DNA from: Bacillus sp. X1(2014)
GTDB lineage: Bacteria > Bacillota > Bacilli > Bacillales_B > DSM-18226
Length of the DNA stretch: 64,000 nt
NCBI RefSeq assembly: GCF_007678255.1
Contig: NZ_VEED01000001.1
Span: 682,001 to 746,000, forward strand
Direction: 5' to 3'
Below are positions 46,588 through 56,340 of this stretch, piece after piece. The notes beneath the pieces are model-generated. The model had not been told where the DNA came from, did not search any database, and worked only from the letters and a program-made list of their open reading frames with translations. Both the position numbers and the translations under genes were made by a program. The first letter of the stretch is position 1; every line of letters begins with the position of its first letter.

Positions 46588-49500
46588 TTATTCCTTTAGA
46601 ACGACATTTTTCGGCCCTAGTATCTCTCTTAATAATTGCAATAATTCAAGGGTAGGATTGATATTATTTTCATCACCTAACTTTATTGTTTTTCGGCTTA
46701 TTTCATAGTGTAAAATGACAGATGCAGTTCCTTGGTTTTCTTTAATTAGTTGGTGAATCTGCTGAAGAAATTTGTCATCTTGTTTTTCCTCTATTATTTT
46801 CAAATATAAAATTGATTGCTTACGTATTTTTGTTTTTAGCCACTCATCTATATGAAAAACTTGTTGAATGATAAATTGCAGTTTTCCATCACGTTCTTCG
46901 ATTTTCCCTTCAAGCAATGTAAACTTCCCATGGCCTAATAAGTGCGAATATTTCTTGTATACATTAGGAAATGCGACGGCTTCCATTTCACCGCTTGAGT
47001 CACTTATTGTTAAAAAAGCCATCGAATCACCTTTTTTGGTACGAATTGATTTCATCGAGGTGATATATACTCCAGAAGATACCCGCTGATTGTTATGATT
47101 TATTCCAAATAAGGAGTGTGCACCACTTCGCTTCAGCTGCTCTTCGTAAATAGATACCGGATGGTCAGATAGATAAAAACCAAGTGCCTCTTTTTCAAAT
47201 GTCAGCTTATTTTCCTGGCTGATTGGATCGACTTGCATATATTTCGGCTTGGGCATGAACTCATCTTCAAATAAATCAAATTGGTTATTGTCAGCTGGTT
47301 TAAATATTTGTGCATGTTCCAGTGCTACATCTAAACTTGCAAGCAAAACGGCACGGTCTTCACCAAATTCGTCAAAGCAGCCAGAATGAACAAGGAACTC
47401 GAGCGTTTTTCGATTGATGGCTTTAGGAGATACCCGAATACAAAAATCAAATAAGTCAACAAACTTTTTCTTTTTCCTAGCCTGAAAGATTTCTTTTAAG
47501 GCAGCTGCCCCTACACTTTTTATCGCTGCCAAGCTGAAACGGATTCCTTCTTGCTCAACTTGGAAGGAGTAACCGCTGTAGTTGATGGATGGTGGCAGGA
47601 CTGTGATATCTTTTTGTTTCGTTTCCATCACGTATTGTGCTATTTTCGTATCGTTTCCAATTGCCGAGGTAAGCAGGCCTGCCATAAAATAAACCGGATA
47701 ATTTGCTTTTAAAAAAGCCAATTGATAGGCAATCATACTATAGGCAACTGCATGACTTCGGTTAAAGCCATAGTTAGCAAAGCGAACGATTAAATCATAA
47801 ATATCATTAGCCAAGGTAAGTTCATAACCCTTTTTTAGGGCCCCTTGAACAAAATGACTGCGCTCTTTATCAAGAATATCTTTTTTCTTTTTCCCAACAG
47901 CCCGTCTTAGTAAATCGGCTTCACCCAATGAGAATCCAGCCATCTTTGAAGCTATTTCCATTATTTGTTCTTGGTAGACAATAACACCATATGTATTCTC
48001 AAGGATTGGCCGTAAATCAGGGTGTGGATATTCAACTTTCTGATTACCGTGTTTCCTATCAATAAAGAGCGGGATATTTTCCATTGGTCCTGGGCGGTAT
48101 AAAGCATTGACTGCAACAATATCTTCAAATCGGGAAGGCTTTAGACGAGTTAGAACCTTGCGCATCCCTTCTGATTCAAGCTGAAATACACCTGTTGTTT
48201 CACCTTTGGCTAGCAGGTTAAAGGTCAATTTGTCATCTAATGGTATGGAACCCATGTTTATTTTCTTACCTGTTTTCCGTAAGATCGAGGTTACTATTGA
48301 ATCGATCAATGTAAGGTTTCGCAAGCCAAGAAAGTCCATTTTTAAGAGGCCGATTTCTTCCAGATGTTCCATTGAAAATTGCGTTAAATATACATGGTTA
48401 GACCCTCGTTGGATGGGGATTAAATCTATGAGCGGCTTCTCACTTATTACTACACCTGCTGCATGTGTGGAAGTGTGGCGCGGCAGTCCTTCTAGTTTTA
48501 AAGCTGTTTCAAAAAGGTGTTTATTCATTGGACTTTCATTAATAAACTTTCTTAGGGCTTCTGATTCCTTATAGGCACCTTTAAGGTCGATTCCTAATCG
48601 TGACGGAATCATCCTTGATACATGTTCAAGTTCCTTAGAATTTAATCCGAATACTTTCCCAATATCTCTAAGTACTGCTTTGGCTGCAAGCGTTCCAAAG
48701 GTAACGATTTGTGCGACATGCAGGTCCCCGTATTTTTCAGCTACATAGTTAATCACTTCATCACGCTGGTGGTCTGGAAAATCAATATCTATATCCGGCA
48801 TAGAAATTCGTTCAGGATTTAAAAACCTCTCAAATAGTAGATTATGCTTTAATGGATCCACATCTGTAATGTATAAAACATAGGCAACTAGTGAACCCGC
48901 TGCTGAACCCCTTCCTGGCCCAGTTAAAATCCCATTCTCGCGTGCGTATTTCATAAAATCCCAAACAATTAAAAAATAATTGCTAAACTTCATCCGTTTA
49001 ATGACTGCTAATTCATAGGACAACCGTTCAAAATGTTCCTGTGTCGGAGAGGAAAACCGTTCACTTAATCCCTGTTTGCACAACATATCAAGGTAGTCCT
49101 CAGCAGGAATCCCTTTTTCCGTTGGAAATGCAGGCAAGTAGGTTTTATTTAGCTCAATGTTAAATTGACATCTGTTGGCAATCCGGATTGTGTTTTCTAA
49201 TGCATCGGGGATATCAGAAAAGCAATCGATCATTTCACTTGCAGTTTTTAAATAGAACTGATCGTTTTCTAACTTTTCTCTGTGGTCATCTTGCAATTTA
49301 TCACCATTTTTAATTGCTAACAAACACTCATGAGCAAACATATCTTCTTTTTCTAAATAATAGACCTGATTTGTGGCTACCATTGGGACATTCAGTTCAT
49401 TTGACAAACAAGCTAGCTTATTTCTAACTTTTGTTTCTTGTTCGAGTTGGTGATTTTGAATCGCTAGGAAAAAGCTAGCGTTGCCAAAGATGGAATCTAG

Positions 49501-49950
49501 TTTTTTAATTACTTCTTTAGCCCTTTCCTCGTTGCCATTTAAAAGTAACTGTTCAATTTCTCCGTCGAGCCCAGGAGTAATTGCTATGAGACCGTCTGAA
49601 TAATGTTTCAGCCATTTTAATGGGATTCCATGATCCGTTTTAGTTTGAACGGTACTAGATATCTTTAAAAGATTTCTATAACCTTGATCATTTTCAGCGA
49701 GTAAGACTAGTGGATAGGATTCATTTGAGGTGTAATCACTTTCCACATCTACTGTTATCCCGATAATAGGTTTCAAATTATTTTTTTTGCATAACTTATA
49801 AAATTCAATGGTTCCGTACATGACGTTTCTGTCCGTTAAAGCGATGGCAGAAAACCCTTTTGTCTGTGCATTTTTTATTAAATCTGGGATAGATGCCGTA
49901 CTTGATAATAAACTATATGCACTATATACATGCAGGTGAATAAAAGACAT
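46588..49950 (-). CDS. dnaE: DNA polymerase III alpha subunit DnaE
   Basis: The 1120-aa C-family polymerase extends primers on the lagging strand before hand-off to PolC. N-terminal PHP domain (FIHLHVYSAYSLLSSTASIP), palm catalytic motif (ISMPDIDIDFPDHQRDEVI), HhH region and a C-terminal OB fold (about 980-1060). It lacks an exonuclease insert, as in B. subtilis DnaE. Its ATG at 49950 has AAGGGTGTG upstream. Confidence 0.97.
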   Translation of the reverse strand: MSFIHLHVYSAYSLLSSTASIPDLIKNAQTKGFSAIALTDRNVMYGTIEFYKLCKKNNLKPIIGITVDVESDYTSNESYPLVLLAENDQGYRNLLKISSTVQTKTDHGIPLKWLKHYSDGLIAITPGLDGEIEQLLLNGNEERAKEVIKKLDSIFGNASFFLAIQNHQLEQETKVRNKLACLSNELNVPMVATNQVYYLEKEDMFAHECLLAIKNGDKLQDDHREKLENDQFYLKTASEMIDCFSDIPDALENTIRIANRCQFNIELNKTYLPAFPTEKGIPAEDYLDMLCKQGLSERFSSPTQEHFERLSYELAVIKRMKFSNYFLIVWDFMKYARENGILTGPGRGSAAGSLVAYVLYITDVDPLKHNLLFERFLNPERISMPDIDIDFPDHQRDEVINYVAEKYGDLHVAQIVTFGTLAAKAVLRDIGKVFGLNSKELEHVSRMIPSRLGIDLKGAYKESEALRKFINESPMNKHLFETALKLEGLPRHTSTHAAGVVISEKPLIDLIPIQRGSNHVYLTQFSMEHLEEIGLLKMDFLGLRNLTLIDSIVTSILRKTGKKINMGSIPLDDKLTFNLLAKGETTGVFQLESEGMRKVLTRLKPSRFEDIVAVNALYRPGPMENIPLFIDRKHGNQKVEYPHPDLRPILENTYGVIVYQEQIMEIASKMAGFSLGEADLLRRAVGKKKKDILDKERSHFVQGALKKGYELTLANDIYDLIVRFANYGFNRSHAVAYSMIAYQLAFLKANYPVYFMAGLLTSAIGNDTKIAQYVMETKQKDITVLPPSINYSGYSFQVEQEGIRFSLAAIKSVGAAALKEIFQARKKKKFVDLFDFCIRVSPKAINRKTLEFLVHSGCFDEFGEDRAVLLASLDVALEHAQIFKPADNNQFDLFEDEFMPKPKYMQVDPISQENKLTFEKEALGFYLSDHPVSIYEEQLKRSGAHSLFGINHNNQRVSSGVYITSMKSIRTKKGDSMAFLTISDSSGEMEAVAFPNVYKKYSHLLGHGKFTLLEGKIEERDGKLQFIIQQVFHIDEWLKTKIRKQSILYLKIIEEKQDDKFLQQIHQLIKENQGTASVILHYEISRKTIKLGDENNINPTLELLQLLREILGPKNVVLKE

Positions 49951-50034
49951 ATTGTCACACCCTTAATTCGATAATCTCTCCCTCTATTATAAAACTTAAT
50001 TGCAAAAAAAGAAAATATGTTCTCATTTTTATTA

Positions 50035-50154
50035 GAAAAGCGGAAGCGCCTTGTTCAGAGGCGTGAGTCTAGACAAGCCGTCATGAAGGTTGCTTTTTAA
50101 CCTTCATGACGGCTTGGCTTATGCACCCGAGCCCCTAGGCGCTGTAGCTAGACA
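50035..50154 (+). repeat. 120-bp imperfect hairpin repeat, copy 3
   Basis: GAAAAGCGGAAGCGCCTTG to CCCCTAGGCGCTGTAGCTAGACA, with a strong internal hairpin (GCCGTCATGAAGGTTG with AACCTTCATGACGGC). It lies between the divergent dnaE and ytrH genes. Confidence 0.88.
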
Positions 50155-50230
50155 ATTCTTAATTCATATTTCCACATGTTTGTCCATATACATGAGTATT
50201 AGGTAATGACTACGTGTAGAGGCGGTTGAC

Positions 50231-50572
50231 ATGATGAAAGAGATTGGTTTTTTTCCTGCTTTTATTGAAAGCTACTTTATTGCCTTGGGAGTCGTACTTG
50301 GCGGATCACTAATTGGGGGGATTGCTTCTTTCCTAACTGGTCAGCCGCCGTTGACAACGGTATATCGTTTATCTTCAGCACTTAGAATCTGGGCCATTGT
50401 ATCCGCCATTGGTGGAACGTTTGACGCAGTTTATACGTTTGAAAGGGGCTTATTTAACGCAGATACAAAGGATCTTTTTAAACAATTCTTATTAATCCTC
50501 TCTGCCCTTGGCGGTGCCCAGACCGGAGCTCTAATTATTAATTGGTTAACCCAGGAGCATATCTCATCATGA
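50231..50572 (+). CDS. ytrH: Sporulation membrane protein YtrH
   Basis: The 113-aa protein has three hydrophobic segments (FIALGVVLGGSLIGGIASFL; IWAIVSAIGGTFDAVY; FLLILSALGGAQTGALII) and matches YtrH in sequence type and location. In B. subtilis ytrHI is transcribed in the mother cell by sigma-E and needed for efficient sporulation. Tandem ATG codons begin the frame after AGAGGCGG. Confidence 0.92.
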   Translation: MMKEIGFFPAFIESYFIALGVVLGGSLIGGIASFLTGQPPLTTVYRLSSALRIWAIVSAIGGTFDAVYTFERGLFNADTKDLFKQFLLILSALGGAQTGALIINWLTQEHISS

Positions 50573-51069
50573 GAATCCCTCCTTTATATCGAAAACCTGC
50601 CTGGCAGCGTTTTTTTGCTGGAATGGCCGTTGGGGGAGCGATTAGCTGGTGTATTTTTTTATATATTTATGGAGTCTGGCAGGAGGAGAACACCGAATTA
50701 ATCCGGAAACAAGCACAGGAGATTGTTGACTTAAACGAGGAGAAAAAAATTTGGCAAGAAGAATATAAAGAGATCAATAAGCGGAACATCGAACAGCTTA
50801 CAGTACAAAAAATCAATATTCGAATTACAAACTGGGAAAAATATAAATTAGATTCGTTAAGTGTTTTAGAGACAGAAGACTCAGTGAAGGATGACATTAG
50901 TATGATGCTTGCAAAGGATATTGAAACAGTCTATAAAAGTAAAGACCTTCTGAAAAAGATTATTGAAAATAAACCAGTAAAAATAAATGATAAAAGGTAT
51001 AAACTAAAGGTTAAAGAAATGGCATTTTTTACAAACCTATCTATTCAATTAGAGATTCAATTTGAATAA
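50569..51069 (+). CDS. ytrI: Sporulation protein YtrI
   Basis: The 166-aa protein has one N-terminal membrane helix (FFAGMAVGGAISWCIFLYIY), a coiled coil (about 45-90) and a C-terminal extracytoplasmic domain. ATG at 50569 overlaps the ytrH stop by 4 nt; GGAG in ytrH serves as its ribosome binding site. Together with ytrH it forms the conserved sporulation operon. Confidence 0.9.
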   Translation: MRIPPLYRKPAWQRFFAGMAVGGAISWCIFLYIYGVWQEENTELIRKQAQEIVDLNEEKKIWQEEYKEINKRNIEQLTVQKINIRITNWEKYKLDSLSVLETEDSVKDDISMMLAKDIETVYKSKDLLKKIIENKPVKINDKRYKLKVKEMAFFTNLSIQLEIQFE

Positions 51070-51073
51070 TAAG

Positions 51074-51104
51074 AAATCGGCCCCTTCTACGAGGGCCGAT
51101 TTTT
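51074..51104. terminator. Bidirectional terminator between ytrI and nrnA
   Basis: AAATCGGCCC-TTCTACGA-GGGCCGATTTTTCT. Confidence 0.92.
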
Positions 51105-52055
51105 CTATTTGCTTAAAGAATAGTTTTCACAAACCTCACCAAGTGCTTTCAATACATCATCCACTTCGCTCCAAGAATAGATGGAGGCTCCGGACGCTAG
51201 TGGATGTCCTCCTCCTTTGAACTTTCTTGCAACTACATTTATCACCGGGCCTTTGGAACGCAGACGTACTCTTATTTGCTCGTCTTCCTCAATAAAGAAT
51301 ACCCATGCCTTAATCCCTTTTACATTCCCTAATATTCCGACAAGCAGTGATGCTTCTGCTGGTTTTGCATTGTATTCTTTAAGAAGTTCTTTGGTTAATT
51401 TAACTGAGGCAACACCGTTTTCCTGAAGTTCAAAATTTTGAAGTATATATCCGTTTAATTTAACGATATTGAGATCTAATTCATACATCTTGTCAAATAA
51501 CTCGGTACGAGAAAAATTATAATGGATCAATTCTCCAGCATAGCCCAGCGTTTTTTCTGTTGTACTTGGAAATAGAAATCTGCCCGTATCGCCGACTATT
51601 CCAGCGTACAAAAGTCTCGCCGCTGAATCGTTCATTTTTAGCCCTTTAGCTTGTCCCTTTAAATAAAATTCATAAATCATTTCGCTGCATGAGCTGGCAC
51701 TTGTATCCACCCATAGTAAATCACCATATGGGTCTTCATTCGGGTGATGATCAATTTTTATCAATTTATCACCAAGTGTGTAGCGTTTGTCACAAATTCT
51801 TTCCGCATTTGCAGTATCACAAATGATCACTAATGCACCCTTGTAAACTTCATCTTCAATCACATCCAGCCTGCGCATGTAATGAAGAGTTGGTTCTTCT
51901 AGACCAACAGCATAAATCTTTTTATCTGGAAAGGATTCTTGTAAAATGGCTGCCAAGCCGCCTTGTGAACCATATGCATCCGGATCTGGACGGACGTGAC
52001 GATGAATTATAATGGTTTCATATTTTTCAATCTCTGCTAATATTTGCTCAATCAT
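51105..52055 (-). CDS. nrnA: NanoRNase / pAp phosphatase
   Basis: The 316-aa DHH-DHHA1 phosphoesterase degrades 2-5-nt RNAs and dephosphorylates pAp. DHH-family motifs: IIIHRHVRPDPDAYGSQGGL, VIICDTANAERI, IDHHPNEDPYGDLLWVD and, in the DHHA1 domain, FKGGGHPLASGAS. It is convergent with ytrI, as ytqI/nrnA is in B. subtilis. Confidence 0.96.
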   Translation of the reverse strand: MIEQILAEIEKYETIIIHRHVRPDPDAYGSQGGLAAILQESFPDKKIYAVGLEEPTLHYMRRLDVIEDEVYKGALVIICDTANAERICDKRYTLGDKLIKIDHHPNEDPYGDLLWVDTSASSCSEMIYEFYLKGQAKGLKMNDSAARLLYAGIVGDTGRFLFPSTTEKTLGYAGELIHYNFSRTELFDKMYELDLNIVKLNGYILQNFELQENGVASVKLTKELLKEYNAKPAEASLLVGILGNVKGIKAWVFFIEEDEQIRVRLRSKGPVINVVARKFKGGGHPLASGASIYSWSEVDDVLKALGEVCENYSLSK

Positions 52056-52151
52056 GGGCGCTTCTCCTTTACCAACTCATAAACCATGGTGGTATTTTTT
52101 TGTTTTTACAGGTACAATAATAGAAGATTTTCTATGCTTGGAGGAAATAAT

Positions 52152-52463
52152 ATGTTTGTACTTGTTATATTAATTGCTATACTCTTTGCTTTCTACCTAT
52201 TTTATAAAACAAAATACATCAGAAGCAACCGTTTAGTAGAAAAGAAATGGCTTGCGGCTAAATCAAATATTGCATTAGGGCTTTTTGTCTTTCTATTCGG
52301 AGTCAATCACATGCTATTTATTTCTGAAACAACGGTTATGTATATTGTTGCGGCAGTTTTTATTGTTTATGGTGCAATATTCAGCTGGATCGGTTTCAAG
52401 AAATACAAACATTACCTTCCTTTCGCAATCGAGGAAGCAAAAAATTTTGAACTGCAAAAATAA
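52152..52463 (+). CDS. ytpI: YtpI-family membrane protein
   Basis: From the ATG at 52152, with GGAGG eight bases upstream, the protein is 103 aa with three membrane helices. Upstream in-frame codons to 52086 are rejected. It lies between nrnA and ytoI, as ytpI does in B. subtilis. Function unknown. Confidence 0.88.
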   Translation: MFVLVILIAILFAFYLFYKTKYIRSNRLVEKKWLAAKSNIALGLFVFLFGVNHMLFISETTVMYIVAAVFIVYGAIFSWIGFKKYKHYLPFAIEEAKNFELQK

Positions 52464-52467
52464 AAAT

Positions 52468-52499
52468 CTGAAGCCGCTTCTCTATGAAGCGGCTTTGTT
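52468..52499. terminator. Bidirectional terminator between ytpI and ytoI
   Basis: AAGCCGCTTC-TCTAT-GAAGCGGCTTTGTTTT; the opposite strand gives GAAGCGGCTTCAGATTTTTATTTTT. Confidence 0.88.
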
Positions 52500-52512
52500 T
52501 TATACCGATAAC

Positions 52513-52547
52513 TGTCTAGCTCCAGCGCCAAGGCGATGGAGCTTTTC
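52513..52547 (-). repeat. 35-bp fragment of the hairpin repeat family, copy 5
   Basis: On the minus strand it runs GAAAAGCTCCATCGCC to GGCGCTGGAGCTAGACA, retaining both ends of the family and almost no interior. It starts 3 bp after the ytoI stop codon. Confidence 0.65.
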
Positions 52548-52550
52548 TTT

Positions 52551-53870
52551 CTAACTTCTATCCAGAAGTTGACACATCATCATCGCTTTCCCGACTAATA
52601 CGCCTTCATTGAAAACCTCAACATCCACTTTTCCAAATTTGCGCCCTACTTCAAGTACTTTTGGATAAATTTCCAAAGTACTTTCCATCTGAACTGGTTT
52701 AATAAAGTAAATGGTCATATTTTCAACGACAAGGTCACCTTTTTTATAGGATCGTAAGACTCGGTTCGCAGCATCTGAGACAATGGTAGTAAAAACACCG
52801 TACGAAATGGTTCCCAGCTGGTTTGTCATTTGCGGTGTTACTTCACAAGAGTAAACCTCTTCTCCTTTTGCTCTCCCTTGCATTAATACCATTTGATTGG
52901 TAACGATATCATCAATGGTTTCCCCAACCTGTGGCTGCCGTTGGTTCATTTGTAAGGCCTTTAATACATCCTGCCTGCTGATGATCCCTTCTAGCCGATT
53001 AGCGTCATCCGTAACAGGGAGAACTTCAATACCTTCCCAGACCATGGTATGAGCTGTTGAGGCCACACTTGTTTTCCCATTAACAGACATTGGGTGTTTG
53101 GTCATAATCTTATCGATAGATGTATCCATACCTTGACCTAAAATATCCTTACTCGTAACCATCCCTTGGATTTTCATGTTTTGATCGACAACAGGATAGC
53201 GGCTGTGGGCAGTTTGTTGGTTAAATTCGTGCCATTTGGACACCTTATCCGTGGTTTTTAGATAAAAAGTATCGGCTAGCGGTGTTAAAATATCTTCAAC
53301 CAATATTATTTCTTTTTTAATCAATTGGTCATAAATCGCCCGGTTAATCATTGTAGCAACCGTAAACGTATCATAGCTTGTTGATATTACCGGTATTTCG
53401 AGTTTATCAGCCAGTTTCTTAATATGTTCTTCCGCATCGAATCCCCCGGTAATAAGTACAGCGGCGCCTGCTTTTAAAGCTAGTTCATGTGCCTGTGTCC
53501 GGTTACCCACGATTAAAAGGTTGCCTGCCTCTGTGTAGCGCATCATGGCTTCTAATTTCATCGCACCAATCACAAACTTACTTAATGTTTTGTGCAACCC
53601 TGTTCTTCCGCCTAACACCTGTCCATCAACAATGTTTACTACTTCTGCAAAAGTCAGCTTTTCAATGTTTTCTTTTTTCTTCCGTTCGATTCTAATTGTT
53701 CCAACACGCTCGATGGTACTGACATATCCTTTATTTTCCGCTTCCTTAATCGCTCGGTAGGCTGTACCTTCACTTACAGTCATCGCCTTAGCAATTTGCC
53801 TCACAGATATTTTTTCCCCAATTGGGAGTCCATCTATATATTGTAAAATTTGTTCATGCTTTGTGGCCAA
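52551..53870 (-). CDS. ytoI: CBS-domain regulator YtoI
   Basis: From the TTG at 53870 the protein is 439 aa, the B. subtilis YtoI length; AGGGTG lies six bases upstream. Domains: winged helix (about 1-65, QIAKAMTVSEGTAYRAIKEA), DRTGG domain (about 75-180), two CBS domains (about 190-310, HSRYPVVDQN and GIEVLPVTDD) and a hotdog domain (about 320-439). The combination suggests a ligand-responsive transcription factor sensing adenine nucleotides and possibly acyl-CoA; no target is known to me. Confidence 0.92.
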   Translation of the reverse strand: MATKHEQILQYIDGLPIGEKISVRQIAKAMTVSEGTAYRAIKEAENKGYVSTIERVGTIRIERKKKENIEKLTFAEVVNIVDGQVLGGRTGLHKTLSKFVIGAMKLEAMMRYTEAGNLLIVGNRTQAHELALKAGAAVLITGGFDAEEHIKKLADKLEIPVISTSYDTFTVATMINRAIYDQLIKKEIILVEDILTPLADTFYLKTTDKVSKWHEFNQQTAHSRYPVVDQNMKIQGMVTSKDILGQGMDTSIDKIMTKHPMSVNGKTSVASTAHTMVWEGIEVLPVTDDANRLEGIISRQDVLKALQMNQRQPQVGETIDDIVTNQMVLMQGRAKGEEVYSCEVTPQMTNQLGTISYGVFTTIVSDAANRVLRSYKKGDLVVENMTIYFIKPVQMESTLEIYPKVLEVGRKFGKVDVEVFNEGVLVGKAMMMCQLLDRS

Positions 53871-53996
53871 GACCTTCACCCTTTTTATAGTCAACTTCCA
53901 ATCATTCAATTACGAATAATCTGGATTACATATAAATTTTATTATAGAGTGTTAAAAGCCTTGATTCAATGCGGATTCTCACATTGACCTTAATTC

Positions 53997-54236
53997 TCAA
54001 TAAAAGGACCTGGATTTCTTCTTTACTCGTCGATCTAATTGAGGTTTCTGTCCTTGCTTTTTTGGGCTATAAAGCAAGCCTGTTAGATTTCCGGCAATGA
54101 CCATTAACGCAAATGCGAGCCAAGCTAATGAAAATATCCCTTCGGCACCATCGGCATGAATCGATAAGCGCGGGGCTCCATAATACAGTAAGAAGCCACA
54201 GAGTAACAGGCAAAGTAAATATCTGTTCTTTTTCAT
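53997..54236 (-). CDS. Small membrane protein of unknown function
   Basis: A 79-aa protein from the ATG at 54236 (GGGGAGG eight bases upstream). It has two hydrophobic segments (YLLCLLLCGFLLYYG; FSLAWLAFALMVIAGNLTGL) and a basic tail ending KKKSRSFY. It lies between ytoI and ytkL. Family not recognised. Confidence 0.75.
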   Translation of the reverse strand: MKKNRYLLCLLLCGFLLYYGAPRLSIHADGAEGIFSLAWLAFALMVIAGNLTGLLYSPKKQGQKPQLDRRVKKKSRSFY

Positions 54237-54319
54237 CTTAATTTCCTCCCCTAAAAAGACTGCTTGTTTCATATTTATGCATGGGGGAGAGAAAAAAGTA
54301 TGTAAATCACCTAGAACAT

Positions 54320-55000
54320 TTAAATTTCGATTGCTTCGCCCGCCTGGAGTACTCTACCGTTTTTATCTTCAAGCATCTCAATAAACTTAAATGGATCCTG
54401 TTTAATTGGCGGGAAGGTATTGAAGTGAATTGGTACCACTGTTTTAGCTTTTAGCAGTTTAGCTGCGTATGCTGCATCCTCAGGACCCATGGTAAAGTTA
54501 TCACCAATCGGCAGGAAGGCAACATCGATAGGATGGCGTTCACCAATCAGCTTCATATCTGAAAATAGCGCTGTATCTCCAGCATGATAAATGGTCTTTC
54601 CTTCATTCATAAATAAAATCCCAGCAGGCATCCCACAATAGATAATTTCATTATTTTCTGTTGTATAGCTTGAACCATGAAAGGCTTGTGTTAATTTAAC
54701 TTTGCCAAACTCAAATTGATGGGCCCCGCCAATATGCATCCCATGGGTATTCACTCCCTGCCAGCTTAGGTAAGTTGAAAGCTCATGGTTAGCTACAACG
54801 AGGGCATTATTTTTCTTTGCTAACTCGACCGTATCCCCAACATGGTCGTTGTGTCCATGCGATAAAATAATGACATCAGGTTTTGTTTCAACCACTTTCA
54901 AGTCTGTTAATTGGTTACCATTAATAAATGGATCAATTAAAATTTTCTTTCCATTTGTTTGGATTTGTACTACTGAATGTCCGTGATAAGATATTTTCAT
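54320..55000 (-). CDS. ytkL: Metal-dependent hydrolase, UPF0173 (YtkL)
   Basis: The 226-aa metallo-beta-lactamase-fold protein shows [11 protein letters not shown], the metal motif [11 protein letters not shown] (HxHxDH), [12 protein letters not shown] and [12 protein letters not shown] at 55000 has AGAGGAG upstream. Substrate unknown. It is divergent from the M24 peptidase gene. Confidence 0.94.
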   Translation of the reverse strand: MKISYHGHSVVQIQTNGKKILIDPFINGNQLTDLKVVETKPDVIILSHGHNDHVGDTVELAKKNNALVVANHELSTYLSWQGVNTHGMHIGGAHQFEFGKVKLTQAFHGSSYTTENNEIIYCGMPAGILFMNEGKTIYHAGDTALFSDMKLIGERHPIDVAFLPIGDNFTMGPEDAAYAAKLLKAKTVVPIHFNTFPPIKQDPFKFIEMLEDKNGRVLQAGEAIEI

Positions 55001-55186
55001 CACAATCGCTCCTCTCGTTTCCTCTATTACTTAGTTCAATACAATAACTGGAATCCCTTCCATAATCTCTAGTATATTCCTGAAAAATCGAATTTAAGCA
55101 AGAGGAATTAAATGCAACGAAAGTTTACTTTTCATGTTTTAATTGATAATCTCAAATAGGATATGAATTACATAGGGGGAGTTAAC

Positions 55187-56284
55187 ATGAATCAACGATT
55201 AACGAAACTTCAATCATGGATGAAGGATAACGATATAGAAGTTAGTTTTCTAACCTCTTCTGAGAATGTATTTTATTTAAGCGGATATTACACCAATCCA
55301 CATGAGCGGCTGCTCGCACTTGCAGTCTTTCAGACGGAAGAGCCCTTCCTTGTCTGCCCTGCAATGGAAGTACCTGATGCCAAACGGTCAGGCTGGGACC
55401 ATGAAATTCTTGGTTACAGTGATATCGAAAACCCATGGGAAATGATTTTAAATTCTATTAATAAAAGAATAAAGGGCGTATCGAAAGCAGCGATTGAAAA
55501 AGAACATATGAATGTAGAACGCTATGAAAATCTCTCTAAATTATTCCCACAAGCATCTTTTGTTTCTGCTGAAGAAAAATTACGCATGCTTCGAATGATT
55601 AAAGACGCCAAGGAACTAAAAATTATTGAAGAGGCTTGTGCCCTTGCCGATTTCGCTGTTGAATTCGGGGCTAGTGAAATTAAGGAAGGAAAAACAGAGT
55701 TAGAAATTCTAAATGCCCTAGAGTACGCCTTAAAACAAAAGGGTGTTACAGAAATGTCGTTTTCGACCATGGTTCTTGCCGGAGCCAATGCCGCTTCTCC
55801 TCATGGAAACCCTGGGGAAACAAAAATTCAAAAAGGGGATCTTGTCTTATTTGATTTGGGTGTGGTTGTTGACAGGTATTGTTCTGATATCACTAGGACC
55901 GTGGCTTACGGAGACATTAATGACAAGCAAAAGGAAATCTATGACACCGTATTAAAAGCACAGCTTGCTGCTATTGAAGCAAGCAAACCAGGTGTAACAG
56001 CGGCAGAAGTAGACTTGACTGCCCGTCGAATTATTTCAGACGCAGGCTATGGAGACTATTTTCCACATAGACTCGGTCATGGCCTCGGAATCAGCGTCCA
56101 CGAGTACCCATCACTAACAGAAACCAACCAGCTCATTATTGAGGAAGGTATGATTTACACAATTGAGCCAGGGATTTATGTACCAAGTGTGGCAGGGGTA
56201 CGGATTGAAGATGATTTATATATTACTGCTGATGGAGCAAAAGTTCTCACAAATTTCCCGAAAGAATTACAGATCATAAAATAA
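55187..56284 (+). CDS. M24B-family Xaa-Pro dipeptidase
   Basis: The 365-aa cytosolic metallopeptidase has the N-terminal creatinase-like domain (about 1-130) and the pita-bread catalytic domain. Metal ligands are visible in order: Asp in LVLFDLGVV, Asp in YCSDITRT, His in HRLGHGLGISVHEYP, Glu in TIEPGIYVP and Glu in GVRIEDDLY. It resembles B. subtilis YkvY/YqhT-type prolidases. The ATG at 55187 has GGGGAG upstream. Confidence 0.93.
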   Translation: MNQRLTKLQSWMKDNDIEVSFLTSSENVFYLSGYYTNPHERLLALAVFQTEEPFLVCPAMEVPDAKRSGWDHEILGYSDIENPWEMILNSINKRIKGVSKAAIEKEHMNVERYENLSKLFPQASFVSAEEKLRMLRMIKDAKELKIIEEACALADFAVEFGASEIKEGKTELEILNALEYALKQKGVTEMSFSTMVLAGANAASPHGNPGETKIQKGDLVLFDLGVVVDRYCSDITRTVAYGDINDKQKEIYDTVLKAQLAAIEASKPGVTAAEVDLTARRIISDAGYGDYFPHRLGHGLGISVHEYPSLTETNQLIIEEGMIYTIEPGIYVPSVAGVRIEDDLYITADGAKVLTNFPKELQIIK

Positions 56285-56305
56285 TGTAATTTGTAATTTT
56301 TTACA

Positions 56306-56334
56306 TTGAAATTTAGAAAGAAATGATATATTAT
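56306..56334 (+). promoter_or_regulatory. Sigma-A promoter of a noncoding RNA
   Basis: TTGAAA (56306-56311), 17-bp spacer, TATTAT (56329-56334). Transcription would start at the A at about 56341. Confidence 0.75.
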
Positions 56335-56340
56335 ACTTAT